DNA of 64,000 nucleotides, taken from assembly GCA_033239005.1 (NCBI GenBank), contig BSQZ01000052.1:3568501-3632500 (forward strand), given 5' to 3'. Position numbers and translations under genes: made by a program. Of the stretch, positions 48,501 to 60,500 are shown piece after piece. Source of the stretch: Lamellibrachia satsuma (taxonomy: Eukaryota > Annelida > Polychaeta > Sabellida > Siboglinidae). The notes under the pieces were generated by a model that saw only the letters and a program-made list of their open reading frames with translations, was not told the origin of the DNA and made no database searches. Within the stretch, counting starts at the first letter, position 1; every line of letters begins with the position of its first letter.

Positions 48501-51500
48501 TAACCATGGCCATATACAATGGGAATCATTAGAGAGTGCTGGAGGTGACGACCATCAGTTTCTACTTCTAACACAGGATTGTTTCCTTACTCAACATGTC
48601 TTGGAACCAACCAGAGGTGGGAATGTGTTAGATTTAATTTTGTCTTCTCAAAATGAATTAGTTGACAATGTTAAAGTACACGAACCTTTGGGTTCAAGTG
48701 ACCATAACCAAATCCACTTTAATATAAAAGTAAAAACAGGGAATACATATAAAAAACAATGGAGGAGGAACTTCAACAAAGGCAGATATAAAGTGATGAG
48801 AACATATCTAGCAAATATAGATTGGAATAATTTGCTGAAGAACAAGACAGCAACAGAATGCTGGACTTGTTTAAAATATGAGATTGAGGGCATTATTGAG
48901 AAATTTATTCCATTAAGAAAACAAGGGAAAAGATCCAGGAAAAAACACCTGTCAAAAGAAGCTATTAGAAAAATTGCTCACAAACAGATGCTGTGGAAGG
49001 TCTATAAACACACTGGAAATGAAGAAGACTACACCAACTACAAAGAGGCACTTAACCTAGCTACTACTGAAATTAGAAAATCTAAAAGAACCTTTGAACA
49101 AAAATTGGCAGGTAATATAAAAAATGACAGCAAGAGTTTCTATGCTTATGTAAGGAGTAAACAGAAAGTTCGAGATAAGGTCGGACCACTGGAAAGCAAC
49201 AGTGAAAACATAATTTCAGATGGGTTCCAAATGGCAGAGGTCCTGAATGAGTATTTCAGCTCAGTTTTTACCACAGAAGATATCAGCTCACTTCCAGTTC
49301 CATTGACTAAATTTGAGGGCAATACATCAGAATATTTAGGGCAGTTATTTGTAACTCCTGAAATGATAGCAAAGAAAATTAAGAAGATGAAAGATAATAA
49401 ATCACCTGGAGTTGATGGGATACCACCAAAACTGCTAAAGGAAATTGTTGATCAAATTAGTACACCACTTGCAAACTTATTTAACTTGTCACTAGAAGAA
49501 GGAATAGTTCCTTCAGAATGGAAAGAAGCAAACATTACGCCGTTGTTTAAGAAGGGATCGAGGAAGAAGCCAGAAAATTACAGACCAGTGAGTTTAACAT
49601 CAGTTGTATGTAAATTACTTGAAACATTAATTAGAGACCACATGGTGGAATTCCTCATAAAACATAAATTAATAAATACATCTCAACATGGATTCCTAAA
49701 AGCAAGGTCATGTCTAATCAATCTCTTATGTTTCTTAGAAGAAATTACAAAGTGGGTAGATCACGGGTCACCAGTGGATGTTGTCTACTTAGATTTTCAG
49801 AAAGCTTTCGATAAAGTGCCACATCAAAAATTGTTACTTAAACTAAAAGCCCATGGTATAGGCAATGATGTAATCAACTGGATAGAAAAGTGGCTTACAC
49901 ACAGAAGACAGAGAGTAATAGTAGATGGTAAGATTTCAAACTGGAAATCTGTTTTGAGTGGGGTACCACAGGGATCAGTGTTAGGCCCTATACTGTTTTT
50001 AATATATATAAATGATTTGGAGGATGACATATCTAGCAAAGTACTCAAATTTGCAGATGACACAAAAGTATTCAGAAAGGTTACTAATGATACAGATAAA
50101 CAAAGTTTACAGGATGATCTAGAAAAATTAGTTAAATGGTCAGAAAAATGGCAAATGTTATTCAATTTTGGGAAGTGTAAATGTATACACATAGGACATG
50201 GAAATATGGACGAGGAATATAAAATGGGGGATGCTGTACTAGGTAGAACCACACAAGAAAAGGATTTAGGAGTAACATTTAATGCTGACATGAAAGTTTC
50301 AGAGCAATGTGGGATTGCTGCTTCGAAAGGAAATCAAATTCTAGGCCTAATTAGGAGAACTATCACGTATAAGGAGAAACATCTTGTACCCCTGTACAAA
50401 GCAATAATTAGACCACATTTGGAATATTGTATTCAAGCATGGAGGCCATATCGTAAAAAAGACATAGATAAGCTAGAAAGAATACAACGAAGAGCAACTA
50501 AGATGATTCCAGAATTAAGAGACCTTAGTTACGAAAGTCGCTTATTACAATGTGGTTTGACAACACTAGAGACCAGGAGACTAAGAGGAGACCAAATAGA
50601 AGTGTTTAAAATAGTGAACGGTTATGAGGATGTTGATAGGAATATGTTTTTCAAACTTAAAGAAGGCAGTAGAACCAGAGGACACAAAGCAGCATTAGTT
50701 AAGGAGCAGTGTAGGTTGGACATGAGAAAGTACTCTTTCTCACAGAGGGTGATGAATGAATGGAACAAACTGCCAAATGATTGTGTTAATGCTAGTAGTG
50801 TGAATATGTTTAAAAATAGAATTGACAGATATCTGTTAAGGGCGGGCTACACATAGATGAGAAAATTGTTGGACTCTCGATAAGCCAATGGCTTCCTTGT
50901 CCACTTGCCATCTGGAACTTGTTGTTCGAGATGGCAATCTTGTTAAATCTTGTTAAAAGATAAACAACGTAAATTACCTGGTACGAAATAGCTTTAGCTG
51001 GAAGAACGCGCATGTGGAAGACATGTTTACACTTCAAGTTGCCACATTTCTTCGTCACCACCACATCTTCCTCATCATTGATAGCTTCTTGGTAGAACTG
51101 TGACACAAATCAATAATTTTTCACAGATGTATCAGATCTTTATTGTAGCTTCAGGTACTCAGCTATTAAGGTGCTTCTACCTGACATGTAGCTTAGTTTT
51201 TGAAACGGGGCTAGCTGAGCCACCCAAGACCCAAAGGAGGTTAGTTGAGCTGTGGTTAAAGAACAAAGACAAGTGTTACTTTACTCCAAAATACATCATT
51301 GGATTCATTTTTCTGAACAAAATAGGACATCGGATAGCTACAAGGTAACATATTGGCAATTAGTTACACTGATTGCAATTGGCCTATGAGTCTATATGAA
51401 TTAAGTGAATGGATGTATTAATTAAGTGTGTTGACTTGACAATGACATGTTGCACCCATTGTATAGATGTGTAGGCTGAGTTGTTATGAAGTCTTAGTAG

Positions 51501-54500
51501 AAAACATACATAAATAAAATTGTGACTCAACATACACTACACTGTGGCTCACCTTACCCCACACCAAGTCTAAGTTGAACCAGTTTAGCAACCCTGTTTG
51601 ATTCAGCTAGTAGACAGCTACATATAATTAAGTATGCATGCTAGATACATGATCTTGACCTAAAATTATCTACTAATTGGTCTAAATCTTATCTAACTTG
51701 GTCTAAAATTATCTACTAATAATCATAATTTATGTGAGTAAAAACAATTTTCATATGATTGTGTCCTAGATATCAAAAAGAATGAAAAATGGCTCAACTA
51801 ACACTGCCTTCCCCTACTATGTGCCAAGCAGCTAGTTGTACTAGCCTGTCAAAAATATACATTTCAACCAAAATATGTGTTAGATCAGACACACGACACG
51901 TATGTACACTGTGTGTACTGACGTGTCGGGATAGAACTATACTAAACTGTGCATGTGAACATTCAAGGAGGTTACATACCTCTTGCATTTTCTCTCCGCC
52001 AACTGTGCAGAATGCCCTGCAAACCTGACCACACTTGGTGAGGTCCTTGTCCTTTGATGCTGGTGTGTTCACCAACACATCAAACTGCAACAACAGGCAC
52101 AATAGTCTAGTTGCAATGTTAAGTAATTATAATATAATGATAACATAATAATAAATGTATTTGATCTGCAGCAACAGAGGTTGAATATTACCCATTAGTA
52201 CATATTTAAAATGTGTGAAACATTAAATACAATAGAAAATAGAGCATTAAATTGCATTGAAACAAATTAATAAAGTGAAAAAGCATAATCTCAACACAAT
52301 GTTAATATAAAATTAATTGTTAAGTTGTCAATTTATTATGCTCATTCAATTATGGTAACTAATTTGAACAAAACAGGTTAATTTGAAGAGGTTATCAGGC
52401 ATTTGACAGGGATTTTAGGCTGGATTATCAAAGCATAATTTTAGAGTGCCAAGTTTATTTGTGATGCAGACATGGAGGGCAACATTTTCTAGCAAACTAA
52501 GGAGTATAAATAACAAACAAAGACTCACTGACAAGACCAGACACCACACAAATGTGGAGTTGACGGACCAGGGATGGCTAGAGGAGGACCTAAGCGAACA
52601 CAGAGAGAACTGATGGGGTGGAATCATGGACAGAGCAGTTTGGTTGACATTACCTGAAGCGTTGTAAGATTGCCTTGTTTTACCTCCAGCGCCACCTTGG
52701 ATACCCTTGTGGAAGAAACGGACATGTAATGGAAGCAATTTGTTGAACTGGTATACACATTCCCAGACAAATATTCAAGCTTTTACCTACCCATAACCTG
52801 CCAACATCAAACATCTTTATACATCTATGTCTCTACATTCGTGCAATTTTCTTTTGTATTATTAAAATTTTAGCTAAATTCATTCCAAAAATGTTTTTTA
52901 GTGTATTGTCACTTATAATTCTACCATTGTATTTGCCCTTATTCTCGTTTTATTAACACAAACAAACTGAAAATGTTACATTTCTTCCCCTCTCTTGCTG
53001 CTGTCTTCACTACTTCTGCAGGTTTCTTTATCCATCTCTGAAAGCATAAGTTCATCTTGACGTTGTACTTTGTAGGGTGGATGGGTGCAGACCAGACCAG
53101 GTCAATTACATTGTAATAGTAATGATTAAATTTTTAAATAATAGTAACAGTAATAGATAGCGCAGTACAGTCCAGAACAGAACACAATGTAATATAAGAC
53201 AATGTAATAGTAATTGAGCTATTACATTTTCTGTTATAATTTTTATTAATGCTGGCTTATGTTGTGTTAGCTCCAATAGCCTACAAAGACAATGAGTAAG
53301 ACACCCAAGGCTATAAAGCCACATACAGTTTATACAAATAACTGTATTGGTTCTTTGTATAATTTGGTCAGCAGAAGCAGTTCAAAGGAATAGGTGTGAT
53401 GCCTCACACAGCACAACTGCATTCTACTATATTCTCCAAACAAAGCCACGAATGTGTGTGAATGATGGAAAAAGTTAACAGTTATAGTAATTATTAGTAA
53501 TATTACTTTGCCTTCAGTAAGTAATGATAATAGTATTAGTAATATAAAGAAAAAAGTAATAGTAATAGATTACATCGTAACATAATTGACCCAAGGCCTG
53601 GTGCATACTCTCATGTGTTAAATGCATTCATGTGTGTCTGGAATGTTTCCAACGTGCAAAATAAGACACAAAATAAATAAGTAGAAACATGACATAGATA
53701 AAGTTGCACACAGGCTATTTCAAAATGCTGTCTTTGACACAGTTTGACTGTTTTCTCTGTGTGTTAATGCATATTTCACTATTCTAAGGCTTACAAAATA
53801 AATATCAATAAGAAAGTACAAGATATGGCATTGCTGCAAGTCATTAAATGCACATTTTCTTTTGTCTTTCGTGTGTTTCGTAATTTGAATGTGCATTGTG
53901 ATTGCTAGTTAACATTGTTTTGCTTACAATGTTGCTAAAACATTTCATAATTAATGTAGTCTGCTGCGTGCCAGCAGTTCCTGTAGCATCCAACAAATGA
54001 AACCAGTTCATAACAAATTTATGTAATTAAATTCTATAATGCAGTGTTGTGTTACTATACCCATTGGAATCTCATCAGGGGATGTTAGCAGCTCAAATAG
54101 TTGACATAGTCCCTCATCATAGGCAGCAATGATCACCTACAGAGAGAGAGAGAGAGAATGAGAGAGAGAGTTACATTAGAGTCTGTTAGAGTCTGCCGTA
54201 GTGGTTGTTGTAATTAGAATATCTAGAAACTGTGAGATACATCAAAAAGTTAGCTGAGAGAGAAGTGAGTTGTGAACTGATGTTTCTATAACAAAGCTGG
54301 CTGAGAGAGAAGCAAATTGTGAACTGATGTATCTATAACAAAGCTGACATCCAAATATTCATTGTCATTGCATAAACAAATTATATTTAAAATTATTCCG
54401 TTAAAGGTTTTGTGTGATACAAGTCACAGCTGTCTAGGTGAATGCATCCACCTATATGTGCCTGGCTACATATTAGTTTAGAATATACTGACTGTTTCTA

Positions 54501-57500
54501 ATTACTTGTAAGAAATACTATTTTAATCAACTCTCTAAAACCAACAGCAACTATATAAAGTATTTTCAGTAAGACAAACAATTAGGCACTGAATGGACAA
54601 TGTATTTGGTTCACTGTTGACAACCTCAAGATCAGTGAAGTGTGACACAAACATGTAGAACTTTGTTCACTGGAAGAAACAAGAACCAGCGACAAACCTT
54701 TGAGACACAACAAGTGTCATCTGAAGCATGTCTCTTGATGGCACGCTTGAAGCACCGAACTACTTCCAAAGGGTCATAGCCGAGTCTGCCGCAGCCAACA
54801 GTTGGGAAAACAATTGAGTTTGCTTTTAGTTCAGATGCTTTCTGCAGACATTTGTAAATCTGATCTTCAACATGCTGTGGAAAAAGAAGACAAGACAAGT
54901 TGCATAAAGTAACTTTTCACATGGTCTAGTATTGTCATATTTGTATAATTTATATAAATAAACAGTAGTTAACAAAGTAGCTTTGGAATCTGGTTTTTGT
55001 TTATAGCATGCCACAAGTAGAAGTATTATTTATATTGCTACATTATTAAGTCTCCATCAGCTAGTGACATGACCACAGTTCCAATGATAAATATCCAATA
55101 TTTTATAATAATCCCAATTAGAAACCTTCGATTATACTGGGAATAAAAGTATACACCAATAGTATAGTAAATAATGTAATAATAATTGAAAAGCTTACAT
55201 TTGTCACCTTAAATAATGGTCTTAACTTGTCATGGGACAAAGTGAAAGTACATTACTGGGTAACAAGGAACCATGGCAATTTTCAATTTCAGGCTTTGAA
55301 CATAACTAAACCATAAAAAATATGCTTTCTGTATTGCACTACATGCATGTCTATTTATTAGTATAACTAATAACACACGCCGGCCTGCCGGCCCTTCCGC
55401 CCGCTCACACGCACGCACACACATATATCCTGGGCCAACATGTCTGTATGCACATTAAGACAGTAAATATATAAATTTATATAAAATATTGAAATAAATA
55501 TATCTTTTACAATTGTTGCAATATATTAAGAGGAATAAACAATAAATTAATTAAATCAATATTTGTTGTAATTATGCATGCAAGCTTAAAGGAAGTTTAG
55601 CTACCTTTAATTCAGAGTACATTATTATAATTAAGGGCTGACAATGCATATGAATATTGTGAAGTGTAACAGATCAGTAGTAATAGGTGTCATTAGTAAT
55701 AAGAATGTTTAAAAGATGAGTTTTGGGATTAAGATTGAATTGGCAGATAGTTCCAAAGTTGTGGTGCAGATACTGAGAAGGCCTGTCTGTCACATATTTT
55801 AATTACTTGTTTAAATAAATTATTAACAACATTTTAAGCAACTATTAAACATTATTTTTTTACTCTGGATTTTAAATTTAAAGTCTCCAATCTCAGCCCA
55901 CATTATCTGTCTGTACGCCTCTTTGATTTTTAGTTGAATGCAAATTGTTGCATTCTTTAAATAAATATATTGTTCTAACAGTATCACCAGTGGTGTAACA
56001 AACTATTCATGCATCACAATAGTCGATGTGCCTATGCAATATTATTGATAGTAAATTTAACTATTAATAGTCATCGTTGATAGTACAGTGAAGTATCGAT
56101 AGTAATGATAGTTGGCAAAATAAATCACCAGGTTTACATGCCAAGGTAATACTGTTCATAAACATGCTTTTTTAACTTTATTAGGTAATTTTACTTATAA
56201 ACATCAACAATTGTCAATCAGATCAGTGTCACTCATGGATTTGCCATATTTTGAGTAAACTGCCTCCTATTCCAAGCAATGACGCCTCTCTGGTTGCTCG
56301 CTAGGTGAAACCATGCTCGATGTTTAATATATCGGAAGCAGAGGATTTCGAAAGTGAAGACAGCTGTGTGGAAGCACATCAAGGGGATACCAACAAGGTA
56401 CTACAAGGTACTACAAGGCATGGACACCAAACAATGCCTGTATTAACCCTGCCAGTGGATTATATGAAGTAAGATTAATCACTTAGAATAGGTTTGCATA
56501 AGAATTGCCTTAAGAATACATTACCTGGTAAGTATCAGTTTTCAATGAATGTAAGCACATGTGAAAAACATGTGAACATTTCAAGTTGCCACATGCCTGC
56601 GTCACCGCCACGTCTTCCCCATCATTGATGGCTTCTTCATAGAGCTGTGGCAGAAATCAATATAAGTTAACCACTGTAAAATACATAATCAGCTTCTAAA
56701 CTTACCTTGCGTAAAAAGGTGATGCCACCGAAATAAAAATACCAGGTCTCTGTTTTACTTTCAAGTAGAGTGAGAAAACAATATTTCTGTCAATATCCTC
56801 ATACCCATTCAATATCTTAAAAACATTTAAAAAACATTTTGATCTCCTCTTAACCTCCTTGTCTCTTGGGTTGTTAAACCACATTCTATTAGGCGTTCTT
56901 CATAACTTAGGTCTTTCAGTTCTGGAATCATTTTATTTGCTCTCCTCTGTATTCATTCAAGCGTATCTATATTCTTCTTACGATACAGTCTCTCTCTATG
57001 CATACATACATAATATACTATGCCATAAAGGTAATGTTCATCTTATATTGTATTATACAAATTAGGCAGGAACATTTTGCAAGTTTCTGTACCTCTTGCA
57101 TTTGTTCTCCGCCAACTTTGCAAAATGCTCTGCAGACAAGACCGCACTTCACGAGGTCCTTGTCCTTTCCTGAAGGTGTGTTCACCAACACATTGGCCTG
57201 CAAGAAAGGTCTCATCTCATCACAGTGTATTAAGTTATTTATCTCTTAGTTCACATCAGGTAGGAGTATGTTTCAATTATTAATAATTTTTATCAACTGA
57301 CAAATCAAGTTATTTAAATTTAGTTAATAATAAAATTATATCCTGCTGCTTAGGAATGCTTAGAGAATGCCCCCTCTTTAAAAAGTTTTGAGATCAAATA
57401 TTCACACCAATAAAATGTTCATTCCAGGGTGAGGATTTAGGGGGTTAAAATCTCATCTCACATTTGTTATCTAAACTATTGGGAATTCCAGGATGGTAGC

Positions 57501-60500
57501 ATCTCGCTAACCACTGACAGTGTCCATAGAATAAGCTGCAGTCCAGCGGAATTGAGGTTAAACCAAACAGATTTACCTTAAATGTTGTAAGATCACCTCG
57601 TTTCACTTCAAGTGTCATCTTTGGTTCCCTTGTGGAAGAAATTAACATGTAGTCGCAGTGATATATGATTTGTTATTGGTGCACTTATTCCTACGGCAGT
57701 GCACAGGCTTTATCTGCCTCAAATTTGTCAGTTGCTACTGTTAAGGGTTAAATAAACTAGAACTTCAAAGACCTTAAGTCGCTTAAAATAAACATTGATT
57801 AGGCATCAATGTGCAATTTTATATTGTAACTTTTTGAATAATCATACTGCCTTTAAAGAAGCTTTCTATAAATCATATTTTCATTGTGTCACATCATTAA
57901 ATTTCTACCATCAGATTTGTCCTTTCATTGACAAATGCAAACTTGAACAAAGGAGTACCTTTCTGTCTCTGTGTTGCTTTCTGCTACACTCGTTGTGTTG
58001 ATCTCTCCACCTGTCTCAGCTGTGTTCTCCGTGACACAGATGAGACTCTTGCTGCTGACTTGAATGCCGCGGATCAACATACTGCCTGAACCCTCGTCCA
58101 TGAACTTGAACAGACCTACAAGTACACAGTGATGTCACTCTAAATATGGACAAAGGTAAAGTAACATCACTTACTTGTGTTTGATTTATCTGTTTGATTT
58201 ATCTGCTGCTTTTGATGCTGTTGATCATAACATTCTCATTAAATGCTTGTCAATGTGGTATGGCATATCTGGCACAGCCCTGAGCTGGTTTTCCATACTT
58301 AACTGAACCAAAGAGTGAAGAGAGCTAATTGCCTAGTCACTTCACGTGGTGTTCTTCAAGGTTCCGTTCTTGGACCATTACTTTTTACTCTATACACTAC
58401 TCCACTCAGCTCTGTTATTAAAACTCAAACTTGGATCACAACCTATATGCAGATGAAACACAGATTTACCTTTCCTTTGCTATCCCAGATATAAATTGCT
58501 CTTTAAACTAGGTCAGGAATTGTCTACATGATATCTTCCACTGTATGACTGACAGCAAATTAAAGTTAAATGCAGATAAAACAGTTTCTTATTATTGGTA
58601 CACAAAGCAGAGTGGTAAACTTGAAACTTTTTTCCCCTGACACCTGTGCTGAGCCAGAATTTCACATCAACCATCTCACCATGGAATTTGGAGTCACGTT
58701 TGATAATAATTTAAGTTTCAGACAGCATATTTTACAAACTTGTAATTGCTGCTTTTATCACATTCATGACCTCCGTCGTATTCACGGGTATATGTCTTTT
58801 ACTGTTAACAAAACTATTGCAACTGCACTTGTTACGAGTACACTTGACTATTGCAATTCCCTTTATTACAACATTGCTTTCAAGGACATCTTGAAACTTC
58901 AACGTGTGCAAAATTGTTTGGCAAGGGATGTTACCCGGTCTCCTTGTTTCTCTCATTCAGTATCACTTCTTAAATCATTGCATTGGCTCCCTGTCCGATA
59001 TTGCATTATGTTTAAGATCTGCACAGTTACCTATCAAGCACTTTCATCTAAGTAACCAGCATATTTAGATTCACTGCTCACTCCTGCAAGACAGCCTAGA
59101 CAACTTTGATCCAATCTACATTTTGTTCCCAGTGTTAAGACAAATGTTGTAACTAGAGCTTTTTCAGTTATTGCACTGACTCTGTGGAACTCGCTCCCTG
59201 TTTGTTGCACTGACTCTGTGCAACTCACTCCCTGTTTGTGTTAAGTCTGTAGGAAATGTAACAACATTTCGCCATAAACTAAAAACCCACCTGTGTAAAC
59301 TTGCTTATCCTCCAGAGCTCCTCAGTGTACCAACCCACCTGTTTACAACTGGAACTGCTTATCAATTAGAAACTGCTTAACCCATTTTGTTTTGGTGCAC
59401 TGCTTAACTTGGGCTTGTCAAAGATTTTTGCGCAATAGAAGTATTGTATATTGCATAATTTTACATCCTGTGCAACACCATCTACAACTTTACACAGTAC
59501 ACAGTCATACAGCTTTGCCTACCAGGAATGAAGAACTTTGCCTACCAGGAATGAAGAACTTTGCCTACCAGGAATGAAGAACTTTGCCTACCAGGAATGA
59601 AGAACTTTGCCTACCAGGAATGCTGAACTTGACTGTCTTGTGAATGATTCTTCCCACCAAGTTCTTGACAGCCGTCTTCACGTCTTGCAGCAGTCTGGCG
59701 TGGCCGGATACTTGGATGACACCTTTCCCATTTGGTAATGTGGTCAGTGTCACTTGGGTGCTTTGGCTGCTGTAAACAGTAGTTACAGTATGTATACATT
59801 CACACTCACAGACTCACACACACAGCTTTTTTTCTGCAATTCAACAAAGCAAAAGCACATCGCATTACTAAATCAGTTGTATTTATTATTTAAGCAGTCT
59901 TCAATAAATAGCACTTAGCCATCAACAATTGCTCATCAACCAGCACTCAACCATCAGCACTTAGCCATCAACAATTGTTCATCCACCAGCACTCAGTAAA
60001 TAGCACTTGGCCATCAACAATTGTTCATCAGCCAGCACTCAACCATCAGCACTTGGCCATCAACAATATTTTGTTCGTCCACCAGCACACAATCATCAGC
60101 ACTCGGCCATCAACAACTGTTCATCCACCAGCACTCAACCATTAGCACTCAGCCAGCAACAATTGCTCATCCACCAGCAGGCCCTTAGCCAGAAATAAAA
60201 TTTTGCCAGTCTTGAACATTCTAAAAGGTGTAACTTTAAATGCCGAATGGCTTCTGTTTGAGTTTTCTTTCAGCAACCGCAAGAAACTGCTGGTAATAGT
60301 AGGGCGTACACGTCAGTTATGTATGTGAATCGGAGCCCGAATCAGACTCAATTTCAAAATCGACCGCGATCGTGCCTTAGCCACTGCAGAGTTTCAGTGA
60401 CGGTCAACAATGGAGTAGTGTCTCGGTTACTAGTGGGAGGCACATCAACATTATGGATCTCCACCAACGTAACAAAGGATGCTGACTCGGACTGGTCAGG

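Larger units (their letters stand above)
47786..50957 (+). mobile_element. 5'-truncated CR1-type LINE with intact ORF2
   Basis: Contains the ORF1 C-terminus, complete ORF2 and the 3' UTR ending in TTGTTAAATC repeats. It sits in intron 13 of PARP gene B, antisense to the gene, with its 3' tail about 20 bp from the exon 13 splice donor. The 5' junction is near 47750-47790. Open ORF2 and conserved catalytic motifs mark it as the youngest CR1 copy in the window. Confidence 0.9.
43698..52705 (-). other. Macrodomain 2 of PARP gene B (exons 11-15)
   Basis: The exons repeat the macrodomain 1 sizes (52, 105, 120, 177 and 85 nt): VSKVALEVKQGNLTTLQ, DVLVNTPASKDKD, NLKCKHVFH, FPTVGCGGLHYKP, VIVVAFDD. 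It differs from macrodomain 1 at the phosphate loop (GGLHYKP for GRLGYDP) and at the GD pair (GN), so its ligand affinity may differ. The intron between exons 13 and 14 is about 6.8 kb and contains the intact CR1 LINE. Confidence 0.8.
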
